Made by a program: the position numbers and the translations under genes. The notes beneath the pieces are model-generated. The model made no database searches. It worked only from the letters and a program-made list of their open reading frames with translations, and was not told where the DNA came from. DNA of 64,000 nucleotides from WTFY01 sp011523795 (lineage in GTDB: Bacteria; Pseudomonadota; Gammaproteobacteria; UBA4575): positions 1-64,000 of the forward strand of contig OZ242278.1 of NCBI GenBank assembly GCA_965207475.1, in the 5' to 3' direction. Below are positions 26,146-33,461 of this stretch, piece after piece. Each line of letters begins with the position of its first letter. Within the stretch, counting starts at the first letter, position 1.

Positions 26146-26982
26146 TTGAGATATAGAGGTATCGTTTCGCTTGTCTTGTGCGCACTGGTCACCGGCTGCA
26201 TGAGTGGCGGGTCCAGTGATATTCCCATACCGCCTCCTGAATATTACGCGATACAGGACTATGAGCGGATCGCTTCGAATGCCAACGTCCTGCTTTCCAC
26301 GGACAGGATCAACTGGGTGCCAGGGCGCACCGAACCTGAACGCGTTTCCGTGGAATGCAGGGGCATGTTCTGTTCGGTTGGCTACTCGGCTTTCATACGC
26401 TCAAACAAGGTGGTTCAAGTTTTTACTGAGGATCTCACGATACTGTCGGATACCGCCGGAATCAGTACGGCCGTGCAAGATTACAGGAGGAGCAGCTGGG
26501 GTGACATGTACACCTATGGTGGCTGGATGGAATACAGTTTATTTGCTTCGACCGCCGTTCTTTGGAAGAACGACCTGGATCCTGACCAGGGGGTGGTCCA
26601 GGTGTTTGCTACCGTGACCGGGAATGCGACAGGTACCAGTCCTGGGATGGAAGCCACCTGGACAGGCTTTGTATCGGCCAGAGATGACACGGCAGGTACG
26701 GATCGAACCTCTTACGTGACGGGAGATGCCAACATATCCGTGAGCATTGGTGAAGCAGTGCTAGTGGACGTGTCCCTGACCGGCATGGCCAATGTTACCA
26801 CCGGCCAGGCCTATGGTGATGTGACCCACGAGGGCATGGTTGTGACGGACGGGCAGTTCAGCCGCTATCATGCGGATGATGACCGGATATCGGGAGTATT
26901 CTACGGCCCAAACCACGAGGAAGTGGGTGGGGTATTTGAGCATCCCCAAGGATTGTTGGGATCATTTGGAGGGTCAAGATAA
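26146..26982 (+). CDS. TbpB-like (Slam-substrate type) surface lipoprotein
   Basis: From a TTG at 26146 the protein begins MRYRGIVSLVLCALVTGCMS, a lipoprotein signal with Cys18 in lipobox VTGC. The mature part of about 260 residues ends with GVFYGPNHEEVGGVFEHPQG, the classic last strand of the transferrin-binding protein B-like beta-barrel domain (FYGPN..E.GG.F). Proteins of this type are displayed on the surface, often by Slam translocators, and bind host or environmental ligands. No slam or TonB receptor gene adjoins it. An ATG-started version beginning at 25993 would bury the signal sequence, so the TTG start is preferred; the promoter may have been lost. Confidence 0.65.
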   Translation: MRYRGIVSLVLCALVTGCMSGGSSDIPIPPPEYYAIQDYERIASNANVLLSTDRINWVPGRTEPERVSVECRGMFCSVGYSAFIRSNKVVQVFTEDLTILSDTAGISTAVQDYRRSSWGDMYTYGGWMEYSLFASTAVLWKNDLDPDQGVVQVFATVTGNATGTSPGMEATWTGFVSARDDTAGTDRTSYVTGDANISVSIGEAVLVDVSLTGMANVTTGQAYGDVTHEGMVVTDGQFSRYHADDDRISGVFYGPNHEEVGGVFEHPQGLLGSFGGSR

Positions 26983-26996
26983 CAGAGTGTAATGAA

Positions 26997-27226
26997 AGGG
27001 AATTATATACCTAGTGCCCCACGATTTGGGCCGATCTGTGCCGATCTGGAACAACGTGCTCAAGGGATTCGGAAACAAGATACCGGGCACAGGCCGAACC
27101 AAACACTGGAAGCTGGTCAGGCGGTGATTTCAGGGTCGTGCGCTGGCGGATCCGAGGGACCCGCAGTCGCTCCTCAATGGCAAAGCTGGCGCACACTTTG
27201 GGGCACTAGGTATATAATTCCCCAAA
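26997..27226. repeat. MITE/BIME-like element: REP-like inverted repeat pair
   Basis: GGGAATTATATACCTAGTGC plus CCCA (26998-27021) and its perfect reverse complement (27202-27225) bracket about 180 bases with no gene. The ends resemble the GGGGACACTATACTTAATTCCC-type motifs that accompany REP-associated (Y1) transposases. No transposase is present, so this would be a non-autonomous copy. A looser copy lies at 26114 and a half-copy of the outer part at about 29991. Confidence 0.7.
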
Positions 27227-27833
27227 AATTGTATTGTCAAGTCACGGGAATGTACTAAGGTCTATGAGAGAGTCAGTGTGATAGTGTCTAGCATAGGAGG
27301 GTGGTGATCCAGTGATTGATAAGGCTGGACATGTTTGTACTGGTGAACCCATTGCGTAATTACACATTGTGTTTCATTCAGTAAGAAAAAGACTTCTCTG
27401 TATTGAGCTCTTCATGCCGCAGTGTTCGCCGAAGAGTTTCAGTTTAGCTCCACACAAGGCCCAAGGTGACCATCAGCGGATTCAATTTCGGTCTTTGGGG
27501 AGCATTTCAGACACATTGGCCAGCACGTAAGCGTCTACGTCTGCGATATACGTTCCTGCAACAACCGTGTGAATTAATGGATGCATGGAGTTCAACTGCA
27601 GTCCAACGTTAACATGTCGTCAACCATCTGTATTTTCTTGTTAACTTTCTTACCTATAAGTGACTAGGCTATGCTAAATGAGCAAGCTCAGACTCTGCAC
27701 ATGAAAATCTAATCTAGTGATATCAGCTTAAGGTTTGCTCCGAAATATGACACAGTAAGTGAATATCGATACTGTACCTTTAATTAGGAATTGTATTTAC
27801 ACTAAACACTGAATTTTACCAAGAATTTACAAA
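27227..27833. other. Intergenic, no gene seen
   Basis: About 600 AT-rich bases between the repeat element and the DUF262 gene. Only short frames. The last 100 bases (AT-rich, with TTTAATTAGGAATTGTATTT) probably contain the DUF262 promoter. Confidence 0.4.
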
Positions 27834-28037
27834 ATGAAGATTCGCAATATTTTAGACAAAATAGACGAAAACCAATTATTCATTCCAGCTTTTCAGCGCG
27901 AGTACGTGTGGAAGAGAGAGGATGCCAAACAGCTCATTGACTCCCTGTTAAAAGATTACCCAACTGGGACCATGCTCACTTGGGAAACCTCCAGCCCCCC
28001 TGAGTTAAAGGGGCCCCACAAATATAGTTCCCAGTAA
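27834..28037 (+). CDS. N-terminal piece of the DUF262 protein, ended by an in-frame TAA
   Basis: 67 codons starting MKIRNILDKIDENQLFIPAF and including FQREYVWKREDAKQLIDSLL and YPTGTMLTWETSSPPELKG, which are the opening blocks of DUF262 (ParB-like, GmrSD N-terminal) proteins. It stops at TAA 28035-28037, and the same frame resumes seven bases later with VKLLLDGQQRVTTLYMLIKG, the next conserved DUF262 block. So one nonsense codon splits an otherwise continuous gene of about 716 codons. Either the gene is inactivated or the second part is produced separately. A sequencing error is possible. Confidence 0.8.
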   Translation: MKIRNILDKIDENQLFIPAFQREYVWKREDAKQLIDSLLKDYPTGTMLTWETSSPPELKGPHKYSSQ

Positions 28038-28043
28038 GGCTCC

Positions 28044-29984
28044 GTGAAATTGCTGCTGGATGGACAGCAGCGGGTCACAACGTTGTACATGCTGATCAAA
28101 GGAGAGATACCTCCTTACCTATCTAAGGAAGAGATCCTCCATCCGGTCATGGGGTTGTTTGTTCATTTGCAAACCCTGGAGCTTTCCTACTACATGAAAA
28201 CTAAAATGGAAGGAAACCCGTATTGGCAAAATATTACTGAGGTATTCAGAAGAGCAGTCAGGTCTCAAGACGTTGTAAGAGCCCTTCAAGATCAAGCAAT
28301 AAGTATTGATCGCAAACTGGAGGACACAATTTATGACAATACAAGGGCGATCGAAAATATAGTTGACCGGGAATTCCCAGAGCAAATCATTCCGCCGAAA
28401 GCATCGATCAAAGAAGCCATAGATATTTTCTACAAGGTGAATGCAAGTGGTGTGGCACTCACTGAGGCAGAGCTTGCACTAGCTCAAATCTCCGGGTACT
28501 GGCCGGAGGCACGTGATGCATTCAAATCCAAGCTGCGCGAGTTGGCAGCACAGGGCTTTGTCTTAAAACTTGATTTCATCGTTTACGCCATCTTGGGATG
28601 TATGTACTACGTGGGTTCAGACATGCAGAAATTGCATAGCGAAGAGAACCTTGTAACGAAGCAGGATCGAGAAGGCATTCGAGAAGTGTGGGAGAAATTG
28701 GATAAGTACGTTCTGGGTTACGTCATGAATCTGATGCGGAGCAAGGGGTTCGTGGATCACACATCAGAAATCAACACAATCTATGCCTTAATACCAATAG
28801 TTGTCTTCTGTTACTCGAAACATGGCAAAACCATTCCAGAACAGCAACTCTGGAGAATCATAAAATGGTTTTACTATTCCCAAATCCGTGCTCGTTATGT
28901 TAGTCAGCTGCCTCAAAAACTTGACTTCGACCTACGTATCATCAAGGAAAAGGAGCGCCCATTCGAAGAATTATTAGGTGTGATTAAGGAAGATCGTCGC
29001 CTGGAGGTCTCGCCGGATGAATTTGTAGGTCGATCGATATCACACTCACTGTTCGGGTTGTTGCGTTGGTACATCAAGAGTCGTGGTGCAACCTGCTTTA
29101 CCACAGGGCTCGGGCTGCACAGGAATATGGGTGAAAAGTATCAGTTGGAAAACGATCATATTTTCCCTTGGGCAATACTCAAAAAACATGGCTACGGAAG
29201 GGAAAATCGTGTCAACTATCAGTATGCTCAGGAGCTGACGAATCGAGCTGTGCTAACAAGTTTAGCCAACAGACAAAAGTCGGATTCTGCAGCAGAGGAA
29301 TACCTTGCTGAAATACAGCAAAACTCACCTGATTCGTTACGTAAGCAATGCATTCCTGATAATCCAGAGTTGTGGAAGGTAGAGAACTATAAGGAGTTTC
29401 TTGCTGTACGACGCAAGCTTTTGGCAGATGAGTTCAACAAATTCCTTGAGGGCCTGGCCAAGGAAGACGAAGATCACTATGGGGAAAGTACACTCGTGGA
29501 AATGATTGCAGGTGGTGAAAGCGAAGACCTGGAATTCAAGCAGTCACTCCGATGGGACTCCAAACAATCCGAACAGATTAAACTGGCAGAATCGATGATC
29601 ATGAAAACCATCGCAGGTTTTGCAAACTCCGATGGAGGAACGTTGTTAATTGGCGTGATGGACGATGGCAGGATTGAGGGACTGGAGATGGATTATGAGT
29701 CCTTGGGTGGAGATAAAGACGAATTTGAGCTTCACCTTGGCCAGTTGATTGACCGGGAATTTGGCAAGGCATTCAGGCCAATGCATATCAAAATTTCCTT
29801 TCCATTAATTGAAGAGACTGATATTTGCAGAGTGGATGTCAACCCTGCTAATGCTCCAGTAGTACTGGAAACACAGAATAAACATGGTCAAAAGCTTGAA
29901 AAATTCTATGTACGCAGTGGAAACTCCACACAAGAATTCAGTTTTTCTGATGCCAGTGAATACATACGTACTAGGTTTCCGTAG
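28044..29984 (+). CDS. DUF262-HNH (DUF1524-like) protein fused to a Schlafen AlbA_2 domain, main part
   Basis: 646 residues from a GTG at 28044. The start is mid-DUF262 (LLDGQQRVTTLYMLIKG; GQQR is the nucleotide-binding motif). A DUF1524/HNH-like nuclease motif follows at about 365-385 (QLENDHIFPWAILKKHGYG, His of DHIFP). A Schlafen AlbA_2 domain occupies about 488-640 (GESEDLEFKQSLRW, IAGFANSDGGTLLIGVMDDG, FYVRSGNSTQEF). DUF262-DUF1524 proteins are GmrSD-type, modification-dependent restriction enzymes; AlbA_2 domains occur in nucleic-acid-targeting defence proteins. The three-domain fusion suggests an anti-phage nuclease. There are no obvious partner genes. Without the first 70 residues the DUF262 fold would be incomplete. 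Confidence 0.82.
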   Translation: MKLLLDGQQRVTTLYMLIKGEIPPYLSKEEILHPVMGLFVHLQTLELSYYMKTKMEGNPYWQNITEVFRRAVRSQDVVRALQDQAISIDRKLEDTIYDNTRAIENIVDREFPEQIIPPKASIKEAIDIFYKVNASGVALTEAELALAQISGYWPEARDAFKSKLRELAAQGFVLKLDFIVYAILGCMYYVGSDMQKLHSEENLVTKQDREGIREVWEKLDKYVLGYVMNLMRSKGFVDHTSEINTIYALIPIVVFCYSKHGKTIPEQQLWRIIKWFYYSQIRARYVSQLPQKLDFDLRIIKEKERPFEELLGVIKEDRRLEVSPDEFVGRSISHSLFGLLRWYIKSRGATCFTTGLGLHRNMGEKYQLENDHIFPWAILKKHGYGRENRVNYQYAQELTNRAVLTSLANRQKSDSAAEEYLAEIQQNSPDSLRKQCIPDNPELWKVENYKEFLAVRRKLLADEFNKFLEGLAKEDEDHYGESTLVEMIAGGESEDLEFKQSLRWDSKQSEQIKLAESMIMKTIAGFANSDGGTLLIGVMDDGRIEGLEMDYESLGGDKDEFELHLGQLIDREFGKAFRPMHIKISFPLIEETDICRVDVNPANAPVVLETQNKHGQKLEKFYVRSGNSTQEFSFSDASEYIRTRFP

Positions 29985-30053
29985 TAATGAATGGGAATTA
30001 TATACTTGATCAAGCAATTCATGGTGATGTCCGTGGATGCTGAAATCCACTAA

Positions 30054-30489
30054 ATGATCGGCTCCTTGTCGACTGTGCGGGCGGACGGGATTCTCGTATG
30101 CTGGCAGGGGGACGCCGCCTCGTGCGGGCACACGGCTTGGCTCGGGTATGAGTCCGAGCACTATGGCATGGTCAAGGCCGGTATCGTGCAAGTTCCTTTT
30201 GGCCCGGGTTCCTATGGGGTCTCGACCAGCTGGTTTTTTGCTCAGCATTTCTACATCAGGCTGTCTGATGACATGGACCTGGGAATCCGGTGGACGAAAT
30301 CCTACGGAGACCTGATCCCGATGGGAGCATACGACTTTGCCTGTCTTGTCGCTTCGCTACCACGGCATGGACACGTCCGGCATTCTCTACGGCAATAATT
30401 TTGTTGGAGGCAAGGGGAATGACTACTCCAGCATCTATGGTGGTGTCGGCAATGTCGGTGCCACCGGCCATGGACCCGAGTGGCTGTAA
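30054..30489 (+). pseudogene. Fragment of an outer-membrane porin-like gene
   Basis: The frame from about 30054 reads GMVKAGIVQVPFGPGSYGVS, then TSWFFAQHFYIRLSDDMDLG and IRWTKSYGDLIPM, the inner strands and the SDDMDLG signature of phosphate-selective/OprP-like porins. After about 30345 the similarity continues in another frame (YHGMDTSGILYGNNFVGGKG, ending EWL-stop at 30489), so there is at least one frameshift. No start or signal sequence is present. It is GC-rich and on the strand opposite to the neighbouring Calx-beta-like genes. I regard it as a decayed internal fragment. Confidence 0.55.
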
Positions 30490-30615
30490 GCGTTCCGACG
30501 GATCCGTTCACCCCCTCCCACCCAACCCGTTTTTGCAGGATGAGATTCTAACGGTCGAAAGTTCATTGCCAATCCCTTCGGAGCGGTCTGTTCCAGGTGC
30601 GGTGTCCCGAGCGCT

Positions 30616-31083
30616 TCAATTCGTCGATGCGGCGCTCGTGGCATCTTCGATGACGGCGGTCTTCTCACCTGTGAAAATCCAAGTTCCTATCGGTACTTCC
30701 TTCCAGCCGTCGCTGCAGTGCCGCGAGGCCAACGTGGAACATATAACCCACTGCTCCAGCTTTCTCATCCGGATCGAGAAGGTCTCGTCCTCTTCCTCCA
30801 CGTCGTCGCTGAATGTCTCCACCGAAATTGTCAACGAAGAGCCAATCTCGCCCGTCACATGGTCTCTCCACGAATGGGCCGTCTCGTAGTCCTCGCCTTC
30901 CGTGGCCGTGCCACCATCCGTGTCGTACCACAGACGGATTTTCTTCGCTGATACCCCTTCGACATATTGGGGATGGGTCACGACGATGGAGAAGTCCACC
31001 GTGTCGCCTTCCTGAACGATCAGGCTTTCGGCGTGAGCGGTCCCGGCAACAAGGGCCAGGGCCGCGATCTTGAGCATCTTCAT
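30616..31083 (-). CDS. Small exported Calx-beta-like protein (family member 1)
   Basis: 155 residues from ATG 31083, chosen because AGAGGA lies eight bases upstream; the Met six codons earlier is the alternative. The signal peptide ends THAES. The mature part reads LIVQEGDTVDFSIVV, then WYDTDGGTATEGEDYETAHS, and SDDVEEEDETFSIRM: the V.EG...F.I, DGTA..G.DY and E.DE.F elements of a single Calx-beta-like immunoglobulin-type domain. Such domains often bind calcium through acidic loops. No membrane anchor, so periplasmic or secreted. It lies in a group of similar small genes around the MacAB-type export operon and may be a substrate of that exporter (inference). Confidence 0.7.
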   Translation of the reverse strand: MKMLKIAALALVAGTAHAESLIVQEGDTVDFSIVVTHPQYVEGVSAKKIRLWYDTDGGTATEGEDYETAHSWRDHVTGEIGSSLTISVETFSDDVEEEDETFSIRMRKLEQWVICSTLASRHCSDGWKEVPIGTWIFTGEKTAVIEDATSAASTN

Positions 31084-31186
31084 AAGCTTATTCCTCTTCA
31101 TACCTGGCAGACAGACCCCGTCACACAGGGCGAATACTCAACGATCGCATCCGCCCGGCACAACAAGAGCCTATAGTGCCAGCTCG

Positions 31187-31657
31187 TTACTCTGGTCCCG
31201 TAGCTCCTACAAACGTATCGCGGATCTCCGCGCGTATCGTCTTGGAGCTAGGAACGCCGGGAAGATAGATCACGGCCCACGCAGCACTCCAATCGTTGCC
31301 CCAACGCATCTGCTTCTTGGTGAGCGCCAGCTTGAAATCCCTGGTGACTGCATCGGGATTTACACGGGTTTGGACCTTGACCTCTGCGCTTTGTGTACCC
31401 GCGTTGAACATCAGGTAGCCTTGTTTTGCATCGTAGTGCCTGCCTGCTTGGGCACTGCCGTCTTGAGTTTCATAGGGGAATCGCACGTCAAAGTCGTAGG
31501 TTTGCGGCAGGGTGATCTTGAATGCTGCCACCTCTCCCTCGTCCACCTCGATGTCCGGTGCCGAGAACTCCGCCGCTACAGTGACCTGCGCTACCAGCAT
31601 CAGGGCAGCGATGCCTGCCCCCCCCAGAAGCTTCCTTCCGTTAACTGAATGTTTCAT
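31187..31657 (-). CDS. Small exported Calx-beta-like protein (family member 2)
   Basis: 156 residues with signal peptide ending TVAAEF. Landmarks: IEVDEGEVAAFKITLPQT, then PYETQDGSAQAGRHYDAKQG, YLMFNAGTQSAEVKVQT and RDFKLALTKKQ, again one Calx-beta-like domain. It ends with RAEIRDTFVGATGPE. A decayed relative with nearly the same N-terminus (MNHSVNERKLWGGAGIAALM versus MKHSVNGRKLLGGAGIAALM) lies at 40037. The start at 31657 gives the signal peptide directly; the frame is open 13 codons further upstream. Convergence of sequence and location with member 1 supports a common role as export cargo or surface protein. Confidence 0.72.
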   Translation of the reverse strand: MKHSVNGRKLLGGAGIAALMLVAQVTVAAEFSAPDIEVDEGEVAAFKITLPQTYDFDVRFPYETQDGSAQAGRHYDAKQGYLMFNAGTQSAEVKVQTRVNPDAVTRDFKLALTKKQMRWGNDWSAAWAVIYLPGVPSSKTIRAEIRDTFVGATGPE

Positions 31658-32054
31658 GACACACCCCCCGTTAAAACGAATAAGAAAATCCAGCAAGTTA
31701 AAATCGCACCACCATTGAGCGTAACGCGTCCATTCCCGTATCGGTCATAGTCATCGCATCGTCTCCGAACTTGCTGGTCTGCCCAGCGTCACACCCAATG
31801 CACAGCCCCTCCATGGCCTGGCGGGCATGAAGAAAAACACGGACATGTCTATTTGTTGCTAACAAACCCATGCATGCTCTTTGCTGCTTTTGCTGTATTA
31901 TAGCACACCCGAGTAGCGGTTGCTCAAATGGGGCGAATCCAAGCGAATGATGCAACAGAATTTCCAGTGCTATATACCGTGGCAGCCGACCATACGAGAA
32001 ACTGTCAAGGTAATCCGTACCGCCGCCGGTATATTCGTGCAAAGGAAGGACGGT
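31658..32054. other. Divergent intergenic region
   Basis: Lies between member 2 (minus) and the export operon (plus). A minus-strand frame through here ends DALRSMVVRF-stop at about 31702 and might be the last residues of another outer-membrane gene, but I cannot trace it. The sequence TTGCTGTATTATAG near 31888-31905 contains a possible -10 box for the export operon. Confidence 0.35.
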
Positions 32055-33461
32055 TTGGGGAACTCGCACAGGGTCGTATCCCCTTTCGCATACCTCTTGG
32101 CTATGGCAGTTTTGCTTGTTCCTGTGCCCGGGTCGGCACAGTCAGACTCGTCCCCCCCCAGCACGATCGACCTGACATTGAAAGATGCAGTCAGGCGTGC
32201 ATTGGAGTACAACCGGCCTCTCATCAATCGGCGCTCTGACCGGAAAGTACAGAGGTTTTCTCTTGAGGTGTCCGAGGACCGGTGGACTCCCCAGTTTGCC
32301 GTGCGGCCTTTCGCCAGTACGGACCGTCAGGACCGCAGGGCAGGGGTGGGTGCCGAGACGAGCCTGCGCATTTTCACAGGCGGCCAGTTCGTGTTGCGCT
32401 GGGAGGAAACCCTTTCCGACAAGTTTGCCGATTCCGGATCGCAGACGCTCAGTTTTTCCCAGCCGCTGCTAAAGGGTGCCTGGCCCGGCATTGAGACGGC
32501 ATCGTTTCGCCAGCAACAAATCCAGGATCGAATCTACACTCTATCCTTGCGCAAAGCGGTGGAAGACCTGATCGTTCAGGTATCCAGGTCGTACCGGACG
32601 CTCATTGCAGCGAGACGGCAGGTAGAGATCGCAGAGACCGCACTGCGCCGTGCCCAGGAGCAGCTGCAAGTAACCCAATCCCTGATTCGCGCCGGGCACG
32701 TAGCACAACGGGAGGCCGTGCGTTCCGAAACCACGCTTGCCAGCCGCGAACTGGCACTGACCCAGGCACGCAACCACCTGGATAGCGCAAACTTCGACCT
32801 GATCGGCATTCTCGAATTGGACAGCACGGTACTGGTGCACCCATTGGATGAGCTGAAAATTCAGCGCCGGCCAGATGAGTTGAACCCCGCACTTGAGGAG
32901 GTGTTGCATCGACGCCCTGATTTCCTTCAAACCAGGCTGCAGGTCGAGACCGCTGAGATCGCTCTTGAGGTTGCACGCAACAATTTACTGCCGGATTTGT
33001 CACTGGGGCTTGAGTGGAACCGCAACGATATCGGACGGACGGACACCCAGGTGCGGGTTGATGCCAACTTTCCCTTGACTGACCGGGGGGACGATCTCGG
33101 CCATATGAGAGCGAAAAACGACTTGCGCCGAGCTGAGAGGAACCTGGCCGAACTGCGTGAGTCGATCGGCATCGAGGTGCGCCAGACCGTGAATGACGTC
33201 GAGGTAGGGTTTCGGCTGACTGAACTGGCCCGCAGGGCACGCGAACTTGCCGCAGAGAATCTGGTGGTGGAGAGGAAGAAATTCAGCCAGGGGCTGGCTT
33301 CTTCCTTTGAAGTGGCAGCCGCCGAAGACGATCTGGTTCACACGGAGCAGTCCGAGGTCACCACGATAATCAGCTATCTGGATGCGCGGACGCGACTGGA
33401 CCAGATTTCGGGCAGGATGCTGGATCTCTGGAATATCCGGATCGAGGAGGTCCCGCAGTGA
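32055..33461 (+). CDS. TolC-family outer-membrane efflux protein
   Basis: About 468 residues from TTG 32055, chosen because AAGGAAGG lies five bases upstream and the product then starts with a signal peptide (VVSPFAYLLAMAVLLVPVPG, cleavage after SAQ). In-frame ATGs at 31947/31950 would place 35 residues before it. Two OEP repeats are visible: ISLRKAVEDLIVQVSRSYRTL-type helices and SLIRAGHVAQREAVRSETTL in the first, VRQTVNDVEVGFRLTELARR and KFSQGLASSFEVAAAEDDLV in the second. TolC proteins form the outer-membrane duct of tripartite exporters. Its stop overlaps the start of the PAS/membrane-fusion gene by four bases, so the four genes form one operon. Confidence 0.88.
   Translation: MGNSHRVVSPFAYLLAMAVLLVPVPGSAQSDSSPPSTIDLTLKDAVRRALEYNRPLINRRSDRKVQRFSLEVSEDRWTPQFAVRPFASTDRQDRRAGVGAETSLRIFTGGQFVLRWEETLSDKFADSGSQTLSFSQPLLKGAWPGIETASFRQQQIQDRIYTLSLRKAVEDLIVQVSRSYRTLIAARRQVEIAETALRRAQEQLQVTQSLIRAGHVAQREAVRSETTLASRELALTQARNHLDSANFDLIGILELDSTVLVHPLDELKIQRRPDELNPALEEVLHRRPDFLQTRLQVETAEIALEVARNNLLPDLSLGLEWNRNDIGRTDTQVRVDANFPLTDRGDDLGHMRAKNDLRRAERNLAELRESIGIEVRQTVNDVEVGFRLTELARRARELAAENLVVERKKFSQGLASSFEVAAAEDDLVHTEQSEVTTIISYLDARTRLDQISGRMLDLWNIRIEEVPQ

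Noticed and set aside
28009..28033. GGGGCCCCACAAATATAGTTCCC in the DUF262 gene as a REP-like insertion
   Set aside because: The encoded PPELKG...GSVKLLLDGQQR fits the normal family sequence without an insert, so the resemblance is coincidental and only the TAA is abnormal.
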